Source: Deltaproteobacteria bacterium (GTDB lineage: Bacteria; Myxococcota_A; Polyangia; JACPQR01). From it: DNA of 43,651 bases. The translations under genes were made by a program, and so were the position numbers. The notes under the pieces are model-generated. The model was not told the DNA's origin. It was given only the letters and a program-made list of their open reading frames with translations, and ran no database searches. Of this stretch, positions 9,001 to 14,769 are shown one piece after another (position 1 is the stretch's first letter; every line of letters begins with the position of its first letter). The stretch spans positions 1 to 43,651 of the forward strand of contig JACPQR010000224.1 in the NCBI GenBank assembly GCA_016190375.1, read 5' to 3'.

Positions 9001-9913
9001 AGCCGTCGGGACCGGCCGCCCCGAGCGTATCCAGAGCCGTGTCGCATCCGGGCCCGAGATCCGCGTCGCGCAGCGCCGCGGCCATCTCGGCCGCCGTCTG
9101 CCAGCGCTCGTCGCGGTCCTTCCGGAGGGCTCTGTGGATCACGTCGGCCAGGGCTCGCGGCGCGTCCGGCGCGGCCAGCCAGAGCGGGACGATCTCGTCC
9201 ATCACAACCGCGACCACGGTGGCGAGCTGGGTCTCACGCTCGAACGGAGGCCGGCCCGAGACGGCCTCGTAGAGGACTGCCCCGAGCGCCCACAGGTCGG
9301 CGCGCGGGTCGATGTCGGGGCGACCCCGTGCCTGCTCGGGAGCGAGGTACGAAGGAGTCCCGACGATTCCGCCGGCCGTCAGGCGCGTCTCCTTCGTCTC
9401 GAGGAGGGCGATGCCGAAGTCCAGGATCTTGATCGTTCCGTCCGTGCAGCGGAAGAGGTTGTGGGGCTTGAGATCGCGGTGGACGATCCCGAGTCGGTGA
9501 AGCGTCCCCAGGCCCGTGCACACTTGCTGTCCCACCTCGACGATCTGGGCCGGCGAGAGCCCGCCCCCCTCGTGAATCAGAGTGTCGAGGTCCGAGCCCT
9601 CGAGGAGCTCGAGCGCAAGGTACGGCGTTCCGTCGGCATCTGTGCCCGTGTCCACGACCTCGACGACATTCGGGTGGTCGATCCGGATCCGGGCCTCGCG
9701 CTGGAACCGACGGACCACGCTCGCCGGTGCCTGGGCGAGGCGGAGTACCTTGACCGCGACGTTCCGGCCGTCAGGAGCGCGCCCGCGGTACACGACACCC
9801 ATTCCCCCGCAGCCGAGGACATCCTCGAGGAGGAAAGGCCCGATCGACCGCCTATGCGGTATGTCGCTGTCGGGGCCCACGTCACCGAGCAGTGTAGCCC
9901 AATGCGACCGCAC
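6020..9913 (-). CDS. Ser/Thr protein kinase fused to degenerate cyclase-like, AAA/NACHT-type ATPase and TPR regions
   Basis: 1297 residues from a GTG at 9913, 17 bp after the stop of the FHA-sigma54 gene upstream. An in-frame ATG at 10033 would overlap that gene by 103 bp, so GTG is preferred but uncertain. The Hanks kinase domain (about 24-290) has the Gly loop GCGGMGVVYRG, Lys in VAVKVL, HRDLKPHN, DFG and APEQARG. Next comes a shortened class III cyclase-like segment (VAVLLAEGVSD...ERAIAAFGG) in which both metal-binding Asp positions are Glu. An ATPase module follows with Walker A GPAGMGKTRL and Walker B LLVEDLQWADD, then a long helical C-terminus with TPR-like repeats. The architecture resembles PknK-type and myxobacterial multidomain kinases. 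It likely phosphorylates the co-transcribed FHA regulator or its partners (inference). Its paralogue is at 35075. Confidence 0.9.
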   Translation of the reverse strand: MRSHWATLLGDVGPDSDIPHRRSIGPFLLEDVLGCGGMGVVYRGRAPDGRNVAVKVLRLAQAPASVVRRFQREARIRIDHPNVVEVVDTGTDADGTPYLALELLEGSDLDTLIHEGGGLSPAQIVEVGQQVCTGLGTLHRLGIVHRDLKPHNLFRCTDGTIKILDFGIALLETKETRLTAGGIVGTPSYLAPEQARGRPDIDPRADLWALGAVLYEAVSGRPPFERETQLATVVAVVMDEIVPLWLAAPDAPRALADVIHRALRKDRDERWQTAAEMAAALRDADLGPGCDTALDTLGAAGPDGSIARGPGRSLITTAEQRVVAVLLAEGVSDMAGLESAVLERGGTLQSLLDERAIAAFGGHSWEGDEGVRATAAALCARAAARAMAVVSGWATMSGAGLSGAVLQKAERGCAACLEGVAVDPETARGLEGAFRIQPAADGLLEVCVEISPNWPSAGTGDSLERPTLGRDPDLAQIQAALRATLDEERAVTMLVVGPAGMGKTRLRRETERLLGDFPERIWLTGQSLPTSRDVSLSLFRSALEGRSRMGTLLRGWPRIGGGAPAEERRAAVRTIAREAFSDPGVAAELASFLGELLGVVMEESPTLLAAEADGRLMADRIRLALLDYFEGLAQKGPIALLVEDLQWADDASLEMLATLVDRMESTPLFIFATARPELEESRPGALGWSNLRRLVLHGLPGGDVARIAREVSGRDLAAPLTRRIAELTGGNPFFVEQMALALRDRGLDATGPDDLPLPVTVEATIQSRLDHLSPEEKDLTKRASVLGRPFSVEEAESLGVPEAREVLASLCQKEIMATRVRTRMGQRDYQFRSPLTAEVAYRMLPDELRGELHRRVGRYLDAAAESSPEEVASHFERGDLCPEAARRYAAAALAAARRGDGATVLRCSDRALALGAPSGQAFALRMARVDTLKFMDRRDALEGEIEASLESASTEAERARVLIERVNLLLRAGRSAEALEVSDHAVAVARSCGEPDVLALVLARRAATMAHFGSTSDIREVLSEATTLAEGATPLVAALAAAWRGETAGVLGDVAGRLEGYRSAARLFRECGDVRRAARAEANLADAFNRVGAYEEAETSLRSALAGCRRVGVRVMEGYALANLGYSLVMLERPEEALPVLEEASQVASETHNSRLAATVQVYQSRALLCAGEALRALDRAREAAQAGGHQAHGVRASAFAVASRAALAAGDAAVALELSTRAVALRDEIGSVEEDEAEIFLAHVKSLAANGRPEDAARTLERGRQRVLEIAAGISDPEWRGLFLRRVAGHKDLVGG

Positions 9914-9930
9914 CGTGAGTGCCGAGGCCC

Positions 9931-11643
9931 CTACGAGCGGCGCCTGGAGAGGCCGAGGGACGCCAGCTTCGCGACAAGGGTGCGCCGCGGCATGTCGAGC
10001 ATTCGTGCCGCGCGCGTCTGGTTCCCGTCGCATGCCTCGAGCGCCTCGACTATCCGCACCCGCTCGACCTCGCGTAGCTCGTCCCGCACACTCTTCCGGG
10101 AGGTAGCCGCGTGGACCGCGTCCCCCGGCGGCGGAATGACGGGGCCGAGCGCCGACAGCCTCACACGCTCAGGTAGGTGCTCGGGCCGAACGGACCCGTC
10201 GTTCGTGAGCAGCACGGCGCGCTCCATGGCGTTCCTGAGCTCTCTGACGTTGCCTGGCCAGGAGTGGCGGAGCAGCGCGGCTTCGGTCTCCGGCTCGAGG
10301 GTCGCGTGGCCGGAAGGATCGGAGCCGTCCGACAGGAAGCGGTGGGCCAGAGCCAACAGATCGCCAGGACGCTCCCTGAGCGGTGGCATGGTCACGACGG
10401 CGCCGCTCAGGCGAAAGTACAGATCCGACCGGAATGTCCCTCGCGCGCAGGCCTGCTCCAGGTCGCGGTTCGTCGCGGCGATCAGCCGGACGTCGACCTT
10501 GCGGTCCTCGAGGCTGCCGAGCCGGCGCACGGTCCCGTCCTCGAGCGCCCTCAGGAGCTTGGCCTGCTGGCCTGCAGGCAGCTCGCCTACCTCGTCGAGA
10601 AGGAGCGTGCCTCCATCGGCGGCCTCGAACAGCCCCGGCTTGGAGCGATGGGCTCCGGTGAACGCGCCTTTCTCGTAGCCGAACAGCTCTGCCTCCAGAA
10701 GCGGCTCGGGAAGGGCGGCGCAGTTCACGCGGACGAACGGCCTGGCAGCTCTGGGTGAGCAGCTCTGGACATGCTCGGCCAGGATCTCCTTGCCGGTACC
10801 GGTGTCGCCCTTGATGAGCACGGGGATCCGGCCCTTCGCGACGCGACGCGCGAGGTCGAATACCCGGCGCGTGACCTGGTCGACGACGACCGCCCGCGAG
10901 CCCGATGGCTGGGGCTCGGCGTTGCGCAGAGCCGCACGACATGCGGCCAGGACCTCTCCGGCGGAGGAGCCGTCGCCGGGAAAAAGGGCGCATGCCGCGC
11001 GCGCCGTCATGCCCCTGGATCGAAGCGCGCTGGCCAGCTCCCGGGCGAGATTGGTGCCGTGCGCGCGAGGGTCCGCACGGGCGACGGCCTCGTAGTGGTC
11101 GGGGGCGTAGTCTCCGACGCACGCATCGCCACCCAGGATCTCTCGGACTGGCCGCGCGACTGACTCGCGAGTGGCGGTCGAGCGCACGAGGAAGACGGCC
11201 ACCGCTCCGCCCTCGGAACGCGCTGCATCGATCCTCGTCGCGAGGCGCGCCTCGATCTCGAGGTTGGACAGGCACGCGGGCTCGGCGCCGGTCTGGCTCG
11301 CGCCCAGGACGAGCTGGCACGTCCCCAACCGAAGCACGGCGCCCGGTCGAAGGGCGTGGGGCTCCTGGAGCGGTTGCTCATCGAGGAACGTTCCGTTGCT
11401 CGATCCCAGGTCGCGGGCAACGACGCCGTCGGCGGCGACGACCAGCTCGACCTGCCGCCTGGACACGCTCGAGTCCTGGAGCACGATGTCGACGTCCTCT
11501 CCGCGGCCGATCACGAGGGTGCCCTCCCGGGGGAGGTCGACCGCGCGCGTTCGGGCCGGCTCGAACACGAGCAGGCAACGCCGCACGAGGCTGCCGGCGA
11601 GCGGCGGCGCCTTGGCGGTCGTGCGGCTGCGCTCCGAAGTCAC
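9931..11643 (-). CDS. FHA domain, GGDEF-like segment, sigma54 AAA+ activator with Fis-type HTH
   Basis: 570 residues with a GTG start. The N-terminal FHA domain (about 25-120) keeps the phosphothreonine-binding residues: VIGRGEDVD, SVSRRQ and SSNGTF. Residues about 128-240 look like a degenerate GGDEF domain: ARLATRIDAARSEGGAVAVF, APDHYEA where the GG(D/E)EF loop should be, and an ending CALFPGDGSSAGEVLAACRAAL. The AAA+ module is intact: Walker A GDTGTGKE, GYEKGAFTGA for sigma54 contact, Walker B GGTLLLDEV, and WPGNVRELRNAMERA. The C-terminal Fis helix-turn-helix includes GNQTRAARMLDMPRRTLVAKL. It should activate sigma54 promoters when its FHA domain reads a phosphoprotein, probably linked to the kinase 17 bp downstream. 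A TACCAT box nine bases before the GTG suggests a leaderless mRNA. Confidence 0.92.
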   Translation of the reverse strand: MTSERSRTTAKAPPLAGSLVRRCLLVFEPARTRAVDLPREGTLVIGRGEDVDIVLQDSSVSRRQVELVVAADGVVARDLGSSNGTFLDEQPLQEPHALRPGAVLRLGTCQLVLGASQTGAEPACLSNLEIEARLATRIDAARSEGGAVAVFLVRSTATRESVARPVREILGGDACVGDYAPDHYEAVARADPRAHGTNLARELASALRSRGMTARAACALFPGDGSSAGEVLAACRAALRNAEPQPSGSRAVVVDQVTRRVFDLARRVAKGRIPVLIKGDTGTGKEILAEHVQSCSPRAARPFVRVNCAALPEPLLEAELFGYEKGAFTGAHRSKPGLFEAADGGTLLLDEVGELPAGQQAKLLRALEDGTVRRLGSLEDRKVDVRLIAATNRDLEQACARGTFRSDLYFRLSGAVVTMPPLRERPGDLLALAHRFLSDGSDPSGHATLEPETEAALLRHSWPGNVRELRNAMERAVLLTNDGSVRPEHLPERVRLSALGPVIPPPGDAVHAATSRKSVRDELREVERVRIVEALEACDGNQTRAARMLDMPRRTLVAKLASLGLSRRRS

Positions 11644-11652
11644 CGGCGAGTG

Positions 11653-11658
11653 ATGGTA
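11653..11658 (-). promoter_or_regulatory. Candidate -10 box (TACCAT) of the FHA-sigma54 regulator
   Basis: On the minus strand TACCAT lies nine bases before the GTG start and no Shine-Dalgarno sequence is visible, so the transcript may begin at or next to the start codon. A TTGATC lies 15 bp upstream (11679-11674), closer than the usual -35 spacing. Confidence 0.35.
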
Positions 11659-11941
11659 TCATGCGCTTCCTCTGATCAACGAAGCGCCTGGAGCGCTCGG
11701 CCGGGCCGCGCGCCGGGCTATCCCCGCATGCAAGCGAAACGATGACGAGCTCGACTCATGGTTTTCCCACCTTCCTGAATGGGCGGAGCGGATCCCGGCC
11801 CCGACGGGCCCGCTTCGGTGAACCCGTGGGGCTTCCTGCTGATGCTCGAACGAACGCCCCTGGTCCGAGGTCCACGCGGCGCCTGGATGCGAGTGGGAGC
11901 GGTCGAGCCAGTGCGCCGCGTCACTTCTGTCGTGAAATGGA

Positions 11942-12121
11942 ATGAGGCGAGGGGTGAAGGGGAGACCCACCGGGTTCTGGGGCAAGCTGGAGCGGGACGG
12001 CTCTGGCGTGGTCACGGAGTGGCACCCTCTCCCTGCGCACTGCGCGGACGTCAGCGCATGCACCGAGGCCCTACTCGAGCGCACCGTGCTCCGCTGCCGT
12101 CTCGCGGCGCTCGGCGGTCGG
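11942..12121 (+). pseudogene. Apparent remnant of a Cas3 HD-nuclease N-terminus
   Basis: The forward frame from the ATG at 11942 reads GFWGKLERDG, then WHPLPAHCADVSACTEALL, then LERTVLRCRLAALGGR. The order aromatic-Trp-(A/G)-Lys, short loop, HPL..H..DV(A/S)A, then a hydrophobic helix is that of the N-terminal HD domain of Cas3 proteins. The similarity stops after ~60 residues. The frame runs on for ~50 residues of low-complexity Arg/Ser/Pro into the palindromic repeat at 12181, and no helicase or other cas gene follows. I read this as a truncated fossil of a type I CRISPR effector, cut where the repeat/HNH element begins. Identification is from motif memory only; the short open frame could be chance. 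Confidence 0.45.
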
Positions 12122-12180
12122 GCCGGTAGGTCGTCGGGCACGGCCCCACGGAGGACGACGTCGGGTCTCTTCACCCGGAG

Positions 12181-12301
12181 GGCTGTGGACTTGTGGCTTC
12201 AGGCCCACTCGCCTGTGGACGGCCCATGGCCGGCCCCGAGCCGCCGGCCACGGCCCGCCCACAAGCTCGTATGCCGGGCCTGAACCCACAACCCCACAGC
12301 C
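12181..12301. repeat. Large imperfect palindrome at the left edge of the HNH element
   Basis: The outer arms 12181-12206 (GGCTGTGGACTTGTGG...) and 12276-12301 (reverse complement GGCTGTGGGGTTGTGG...) match at 23 of 26 positions, with further GC-rich pairing inside. It lies 70-190 bp past the HNH stop codon. It could be a terminator-like hairpin, a recombination structure or an element end. Its right part is also the start of the 111-bp inverted repeat. Confidence 0.6.
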
Positions 12302-12339
12302 CCGACGGCGTTATTCGTCTTCGACTCTGGAAACCGGAG
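12229..12339 (+). repeat. Left 111-bp inverted repeat flanking the HNH gene
   Basis: The first 72 bases match the reverse complement of 13959-14030 with three mismatches; the remaining 39 match 13920-13958 at 29 positions. The outer boundary is sharp: base 12228 no longer pairs with 14031. It begins 32 bp past the HNH stop codon. Confidence 0.85.
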
Positions 12340-12370
12340 CCGGATCTCGCCGCGCCCGGGCAGGCCCCGC

Positions 12371-13633
12371 TCACGCCGCCTGGCCCTTCGCCCCGCGAGG
12401 ACCATCGGTCGCGACCCGCAAGGCGAGCCGGAGGACCTCCTCGAGGGTTGCTTCTCGTCCCACTCGGGACCGGACCTCGGCGAGCGCCCGCTTGGCCTCG
12501 GTCTCCCGGAACCCCATGTGGCGCAGCGCGCTGAACACGCTGGCGAGCAGCGCCACATCCTCCCCGCTCGGCGGCCGCTTGCCGTACTCGGTCCCGTCGG
12601 CGTGACGGAAGCGAAGATCCGCGACGCTGTCGCCCTCCACGAGCAGAAGTCCCTCATGGATCTGGGCGTGATGCGTCGAACAGGCCGTGAAAAGGCGGGA
12701 CGGATCGTGGTCGCCGCCCTCGCTGCGCGGCCTCGCATGGTGAATCTCCACCCATGACGAGCTTGCGCAGCCAGGTACTTTGCAACGACCGTGATCCCTG
12801 CGCAGGACCAGCCGCCGAACCGCCGGCGGGATCGTCTGGGTCGCGCGCTTCCGGTCCCGTCCCACGGGGGACGAGGAGTCGAGCTTGCCGATGTTCTGCG
12901 CATCGCACTCGGCTCGCTCCAGCACCTCGGGCTCGACCTCGACCTGTTCACCGCGCCCGTCCTGGAAGGCACGGCCGCAGTCCTCGCAGACCGTGAGCGC
13001 CACCTGGTAGGGAGCACGTCCCTCGTCGCAGGGACCACCGAGCACCCGGCGGGCCATCTCGGCCAAAACCTGCTCCTCGCTGAGATGAGGGTCGACCTCG
13101 CGGTGCAGGACCCGGACGGCCTCGCGGAACAGAGCATACGTCTCGCCCGTGACCTCGAACCGCAGGACCTTGCGGCGAAGTCTCGGGTCCGAGGGGTCGC
13201 TCGGCCTCTGGCCCGGTCGCCGGCCCGACACGATCTTCTCGACCTCCCTGACCGACTTGCCCTCCGTGGCCTCGAGCCACTCGCGCTCCGTCTCGGCGAC
13301 GGCCACCCGCGTCAGCTCGCGCGCCACCGACCAGGAGCGCTCACCGGTGCGAAGCGCCTCGCGTAGCTCGGGCAGTCCTTCGATGATCTCGGCCACTCGC
13401 AGCCTCTCGGCTGCTGCATGAGGCTCGAGCCCGAGGACCTTCTCGACGTACTCGAACAGGGTCCCAAGGCCAAGGTGGCGATGGACCTGCTCCGAGCGCA
13501 CAGCGATGAGCCACTCTCCGGTCTCGACGTTGATCGCACCGCGCCTCTTGGCCAGCGTCCGGCCCCAGGCGTCGACCTGCATCCATCTGGGCTTCTGTTC
13601 CGTGTCCGTCGTTGCACTCGAATCCATCATCAT
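12371..13633 (-). CDS. HNH endonuclease (13E12/DUF222-like) with RuvA C-terminal-like domain
   Basis: 420 residues from the ATG at 13633, six bases after GGAG; upstream ATGs at 13645 and 13678 lack a ribosome site. The first ~250 residues are helical and Arg/Glu-rich, like the DUF222 portion of 13E12-type nucleases (GLGTLFEYVEKVLGL). A possible zinc pair (CEDCGR) lies before the nuclease domain. The HNH region reads RRDHGRCKVPGC, WVEIHHARPRSEGGDHD, LFTACSTHHAQIHEG, with the expected His pair, Asn/Asp-type position and Cys ligands. The last ~50 residues (LLASVFSALRHMGF, EAKRALAEVRS, TLEEVLRLALR) resemble RuvA domain III, the part that contacts RuvB. It sits alone between long inverted repeats. 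Possible roles are mobility of the element or restriction-like DNA cutting; the substrate is unknown. Confidence 0.88.
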   Translation of the reverse strand: MMMDSSATTDTEQKPRWMQVDAWGRTLAKRRGAINVETGEWLIAVRSEQVHRHLGLGTLFEYVEKVLGLEPHAAAERLRVAEIIEGLPELREALRTGERSWSVARELTRVAVAETEREWLEATEGKSVREVEKIVSGRRPGQRPSDPSDPRLRRKVLRFEVTGETYALFREAVRVLHREVDPHLSEEQVLAEMARRVLGGPCDEGRAPYQVALTVCEDCGRAFQDGRGEQVEVEPEVLERAECDAQNIGKLDSSSPVGRDRKRATQTIPPAVRRLVLRRDHGRCKVPGCASSSWVEIHHARPRSEGGDHDPSRLFTACSTHHAQIHEGLLLVEGDSVADLRFRHADGTEYGKRPPSGEDVALLASVFSALRHMGFRETEAKRALAEVRSRVGREATLEEVLRLALRVATDGPRGAKGQAA

Positions 13634-13919
13634 GGATCGCTCCATAACATGGGCGATTCGATGGCCTCTGTGAGGCACCGAGAGCCGTTCTTTTCGACGC
13701 GACGGCTCGCTGCACGGAAAAACGCGAGCGAAACCTCAGTGCGCCTCTAGTCGCGCTACACGTTGGCTGCAGCGACGAGCAGCGAGGCTGCTCGAACCAC
13801 GTGTCCTAAGCTCGTCAAGATCGAAGTCGATGTGGCACGAAAAAAGATCCCGATGTCTGAGCTTGCACGCCCGGCGCGAGCCGGCGTCGCGTTCGCCGCG
13901 CTCGAACCGGGGGCTCCGG
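13634..13919. other. Upstream region of the HNH gene inside the element
   Basis: No supportable gene. It should contain the HNH promoter, but no convincing -35/-10 pair is seen. A short minus-strand open frame (13756-13944) has no ribosome site, no recognisable motif and runs into the inverted repeat. Confidence 0.5.
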
Positions 13920-14030
13920 CCCCGGCTTCCTGGGTCGAAGACAAAACTCGTCGTCGTGGCCGTGGGGTTGTGGGCTCAGGCCCGGCTTACGAGCTTGTGG
14001 GCGGGCCGTGGCCGGCGGCTCGGGGCCGGC
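13920..14030 (-). repeat. Right 111-bp inverted repeat flanking the HNH gene
   Basis: Reverse-complement partner of 12229-12339. The central 70 bp (GTGGGCTCAGGCCCGGCTTA and the following GC-rich part) is the best conserved. Between its outer end and the membrane-protein gene at 14184 lie 153 bp with no recognisable gene. Confidence 0.85.
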
Positions 14031-14183
14031 GGGGTCGTCCGGCCTGGCTCCGACGCCTGAGGTTCCTGCACGAGAGGGCACGGTCCGGAAGCGGACGTCG
14101 AAGCCAGGCCGAAAGGCCTCGCGGATAGCCGCGAGCGCGGGGTAGTCTCGGCCGCGCTCGAACCCGAGAGGAGGAGGGACGAA

Positions 14184-14654
14184 ATGAACAAGGCCATCTA
14201 CATCATCCTGATCGCCGGTGGCGGACTGCTCACCGCGGTGCTCGCGTTCTTCGCGTCGCAGCCGGCGACCACCGAGGCGGCGCCGTTCGTTCCCCTCGGC
14301 GTTCTGGTCGCCTGCATCGCTCACTGCGTGATGGTGTTCAAGATGTGGGCGGCTCTTCCCGCGGATCAGCGACGAACCTCTCCCGGTGCGGCCGTTGGTC
14401 TGCTCTTCATTCCCGTCTTCAACATCTACTGGATCTTCAACGTCTACGTCGGCTACGCGACGGACTTCAACAAGAGCGCCCAGGCTCGAGGGGTGGACAA
14501 GCGAATCTCCTGGGGGCTCCTCCTCTGCCAGCTCCTCCTGTCGTGGGTCCCCCTCCTCGGCCTGATCCTCCAGATCGTGGCGATCTCCCAGATCTGCAAC
14601 GGCGTGAACGCGCTCCGGGCGGGCTCCGGCGCCGTCCAGGCGCGCGCCGCGTGA
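14184..14654 (+). CDS. Small integral membrane protein of unknown function
   Basis: 156 residues. The ATG at 14184 is preceded by GAGGAGGAGGGACGAA, a strong ribosome site. Four hydrophobic segments are visible: about 4-24, 33-53, 66-92 and 108-137. A signature stretch lies in the third (FIPVFNIYWIFNVYVGYATD, then FNK) and ICNGVNALR near the C-terminus. Proteins with the F-x-P-x-F-N-x-Y-W pattern occur widely in bacteria as uncharacterised inner-membrane proteins; I cannot assign a role. It stands alone, just outside the right inverted repeat of the HNH element, and converges on the FG-GAP gene with a 115-bp gap in which no clear terminator is seen. Confidence 0.85.
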   Translation: MNKAIYIILIAGGGLLTAVLAFFASQPATTEAAPFVPLGVLVACIAHCVMVFKMWAALPADQRRTSPGAAVGLLFIPVFNIYWIFNVYVGYATDFNKSAQARGVDKRISWGLLLCQLLLSWVPLLGLILQIVAISQICNGVNALRAGSGAVQARAA

Positions 14655-14769
14655 GGTCCGGGACCCGACGAGCCCAGAGGAGGATCGAGGACATCAGGAG
14701 GAACAGGAGGGCGCGAAGTCCGACCGCCGAGTTCACGGCGCCCTTCCTAGCACGAGACGGGATAGCCGA

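Larger units (their letters stand above)
11644..12180. other. Gene-poor region between the FHA regulator and the HNH element
   Basis: Of the 727 bp between the FHA regulator and the HNH stop codon, no complete gene is supportable here. The first ~20 bases hold the likely regulator promoter. From 11942 there is a stretch that reads like the start of a Cas3 HD domain (separate entry). Open frames on both strands here are long mainly because of GC content. Confidence 0.6.
12229..14030. mobile_element. Candidate inverted-repeat-bounded element carrying an HNH endonuclease
   Basis: The segment is bounded by near-identical inverted repeats (12229-12339 and 13920-14030, about 98 of 111 positions by eye) and contains one gene, the HNH nuclease at 12371-13633. 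The arms are far longer and more conserved than chance. No transposase, integrase or target-site duplication was recognised, so it may be a HNH-mobilised cassette, a homing-type element, or a gene between two copies of a dispersed repeat. Confidence 0.5.

Noticed and set aside
9914..10033. ATG at 10033 as start of the first kinase
   Set aside because: It would overlap the FHA-sigma54 gene by 103 bp and add residues with no kinase similarity; the GTG at 9913 fits better.
11659..12174. Minus-strand open frame of 171 codons in the gap before the HNH element
   Set aside because: Composition is Ser/Arg/Pro-rich, there is no ribosome site and no motif; it is antisense to the Cas3-like stretch.
13756..13944. 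62-codon minus-strand open frame upstream of the HNH gene
   Set aside because: Starts within the inverted repeat, has no ribosome site and no recognisable domain.
14467..14736. Minus-strand open frame with a hydrophobic N-terminus near 14736
   Set aside because: Only the first ~25 residues look signal-like; the rest is Arg/Gly-rich and antisense to the membrane-protein gene.
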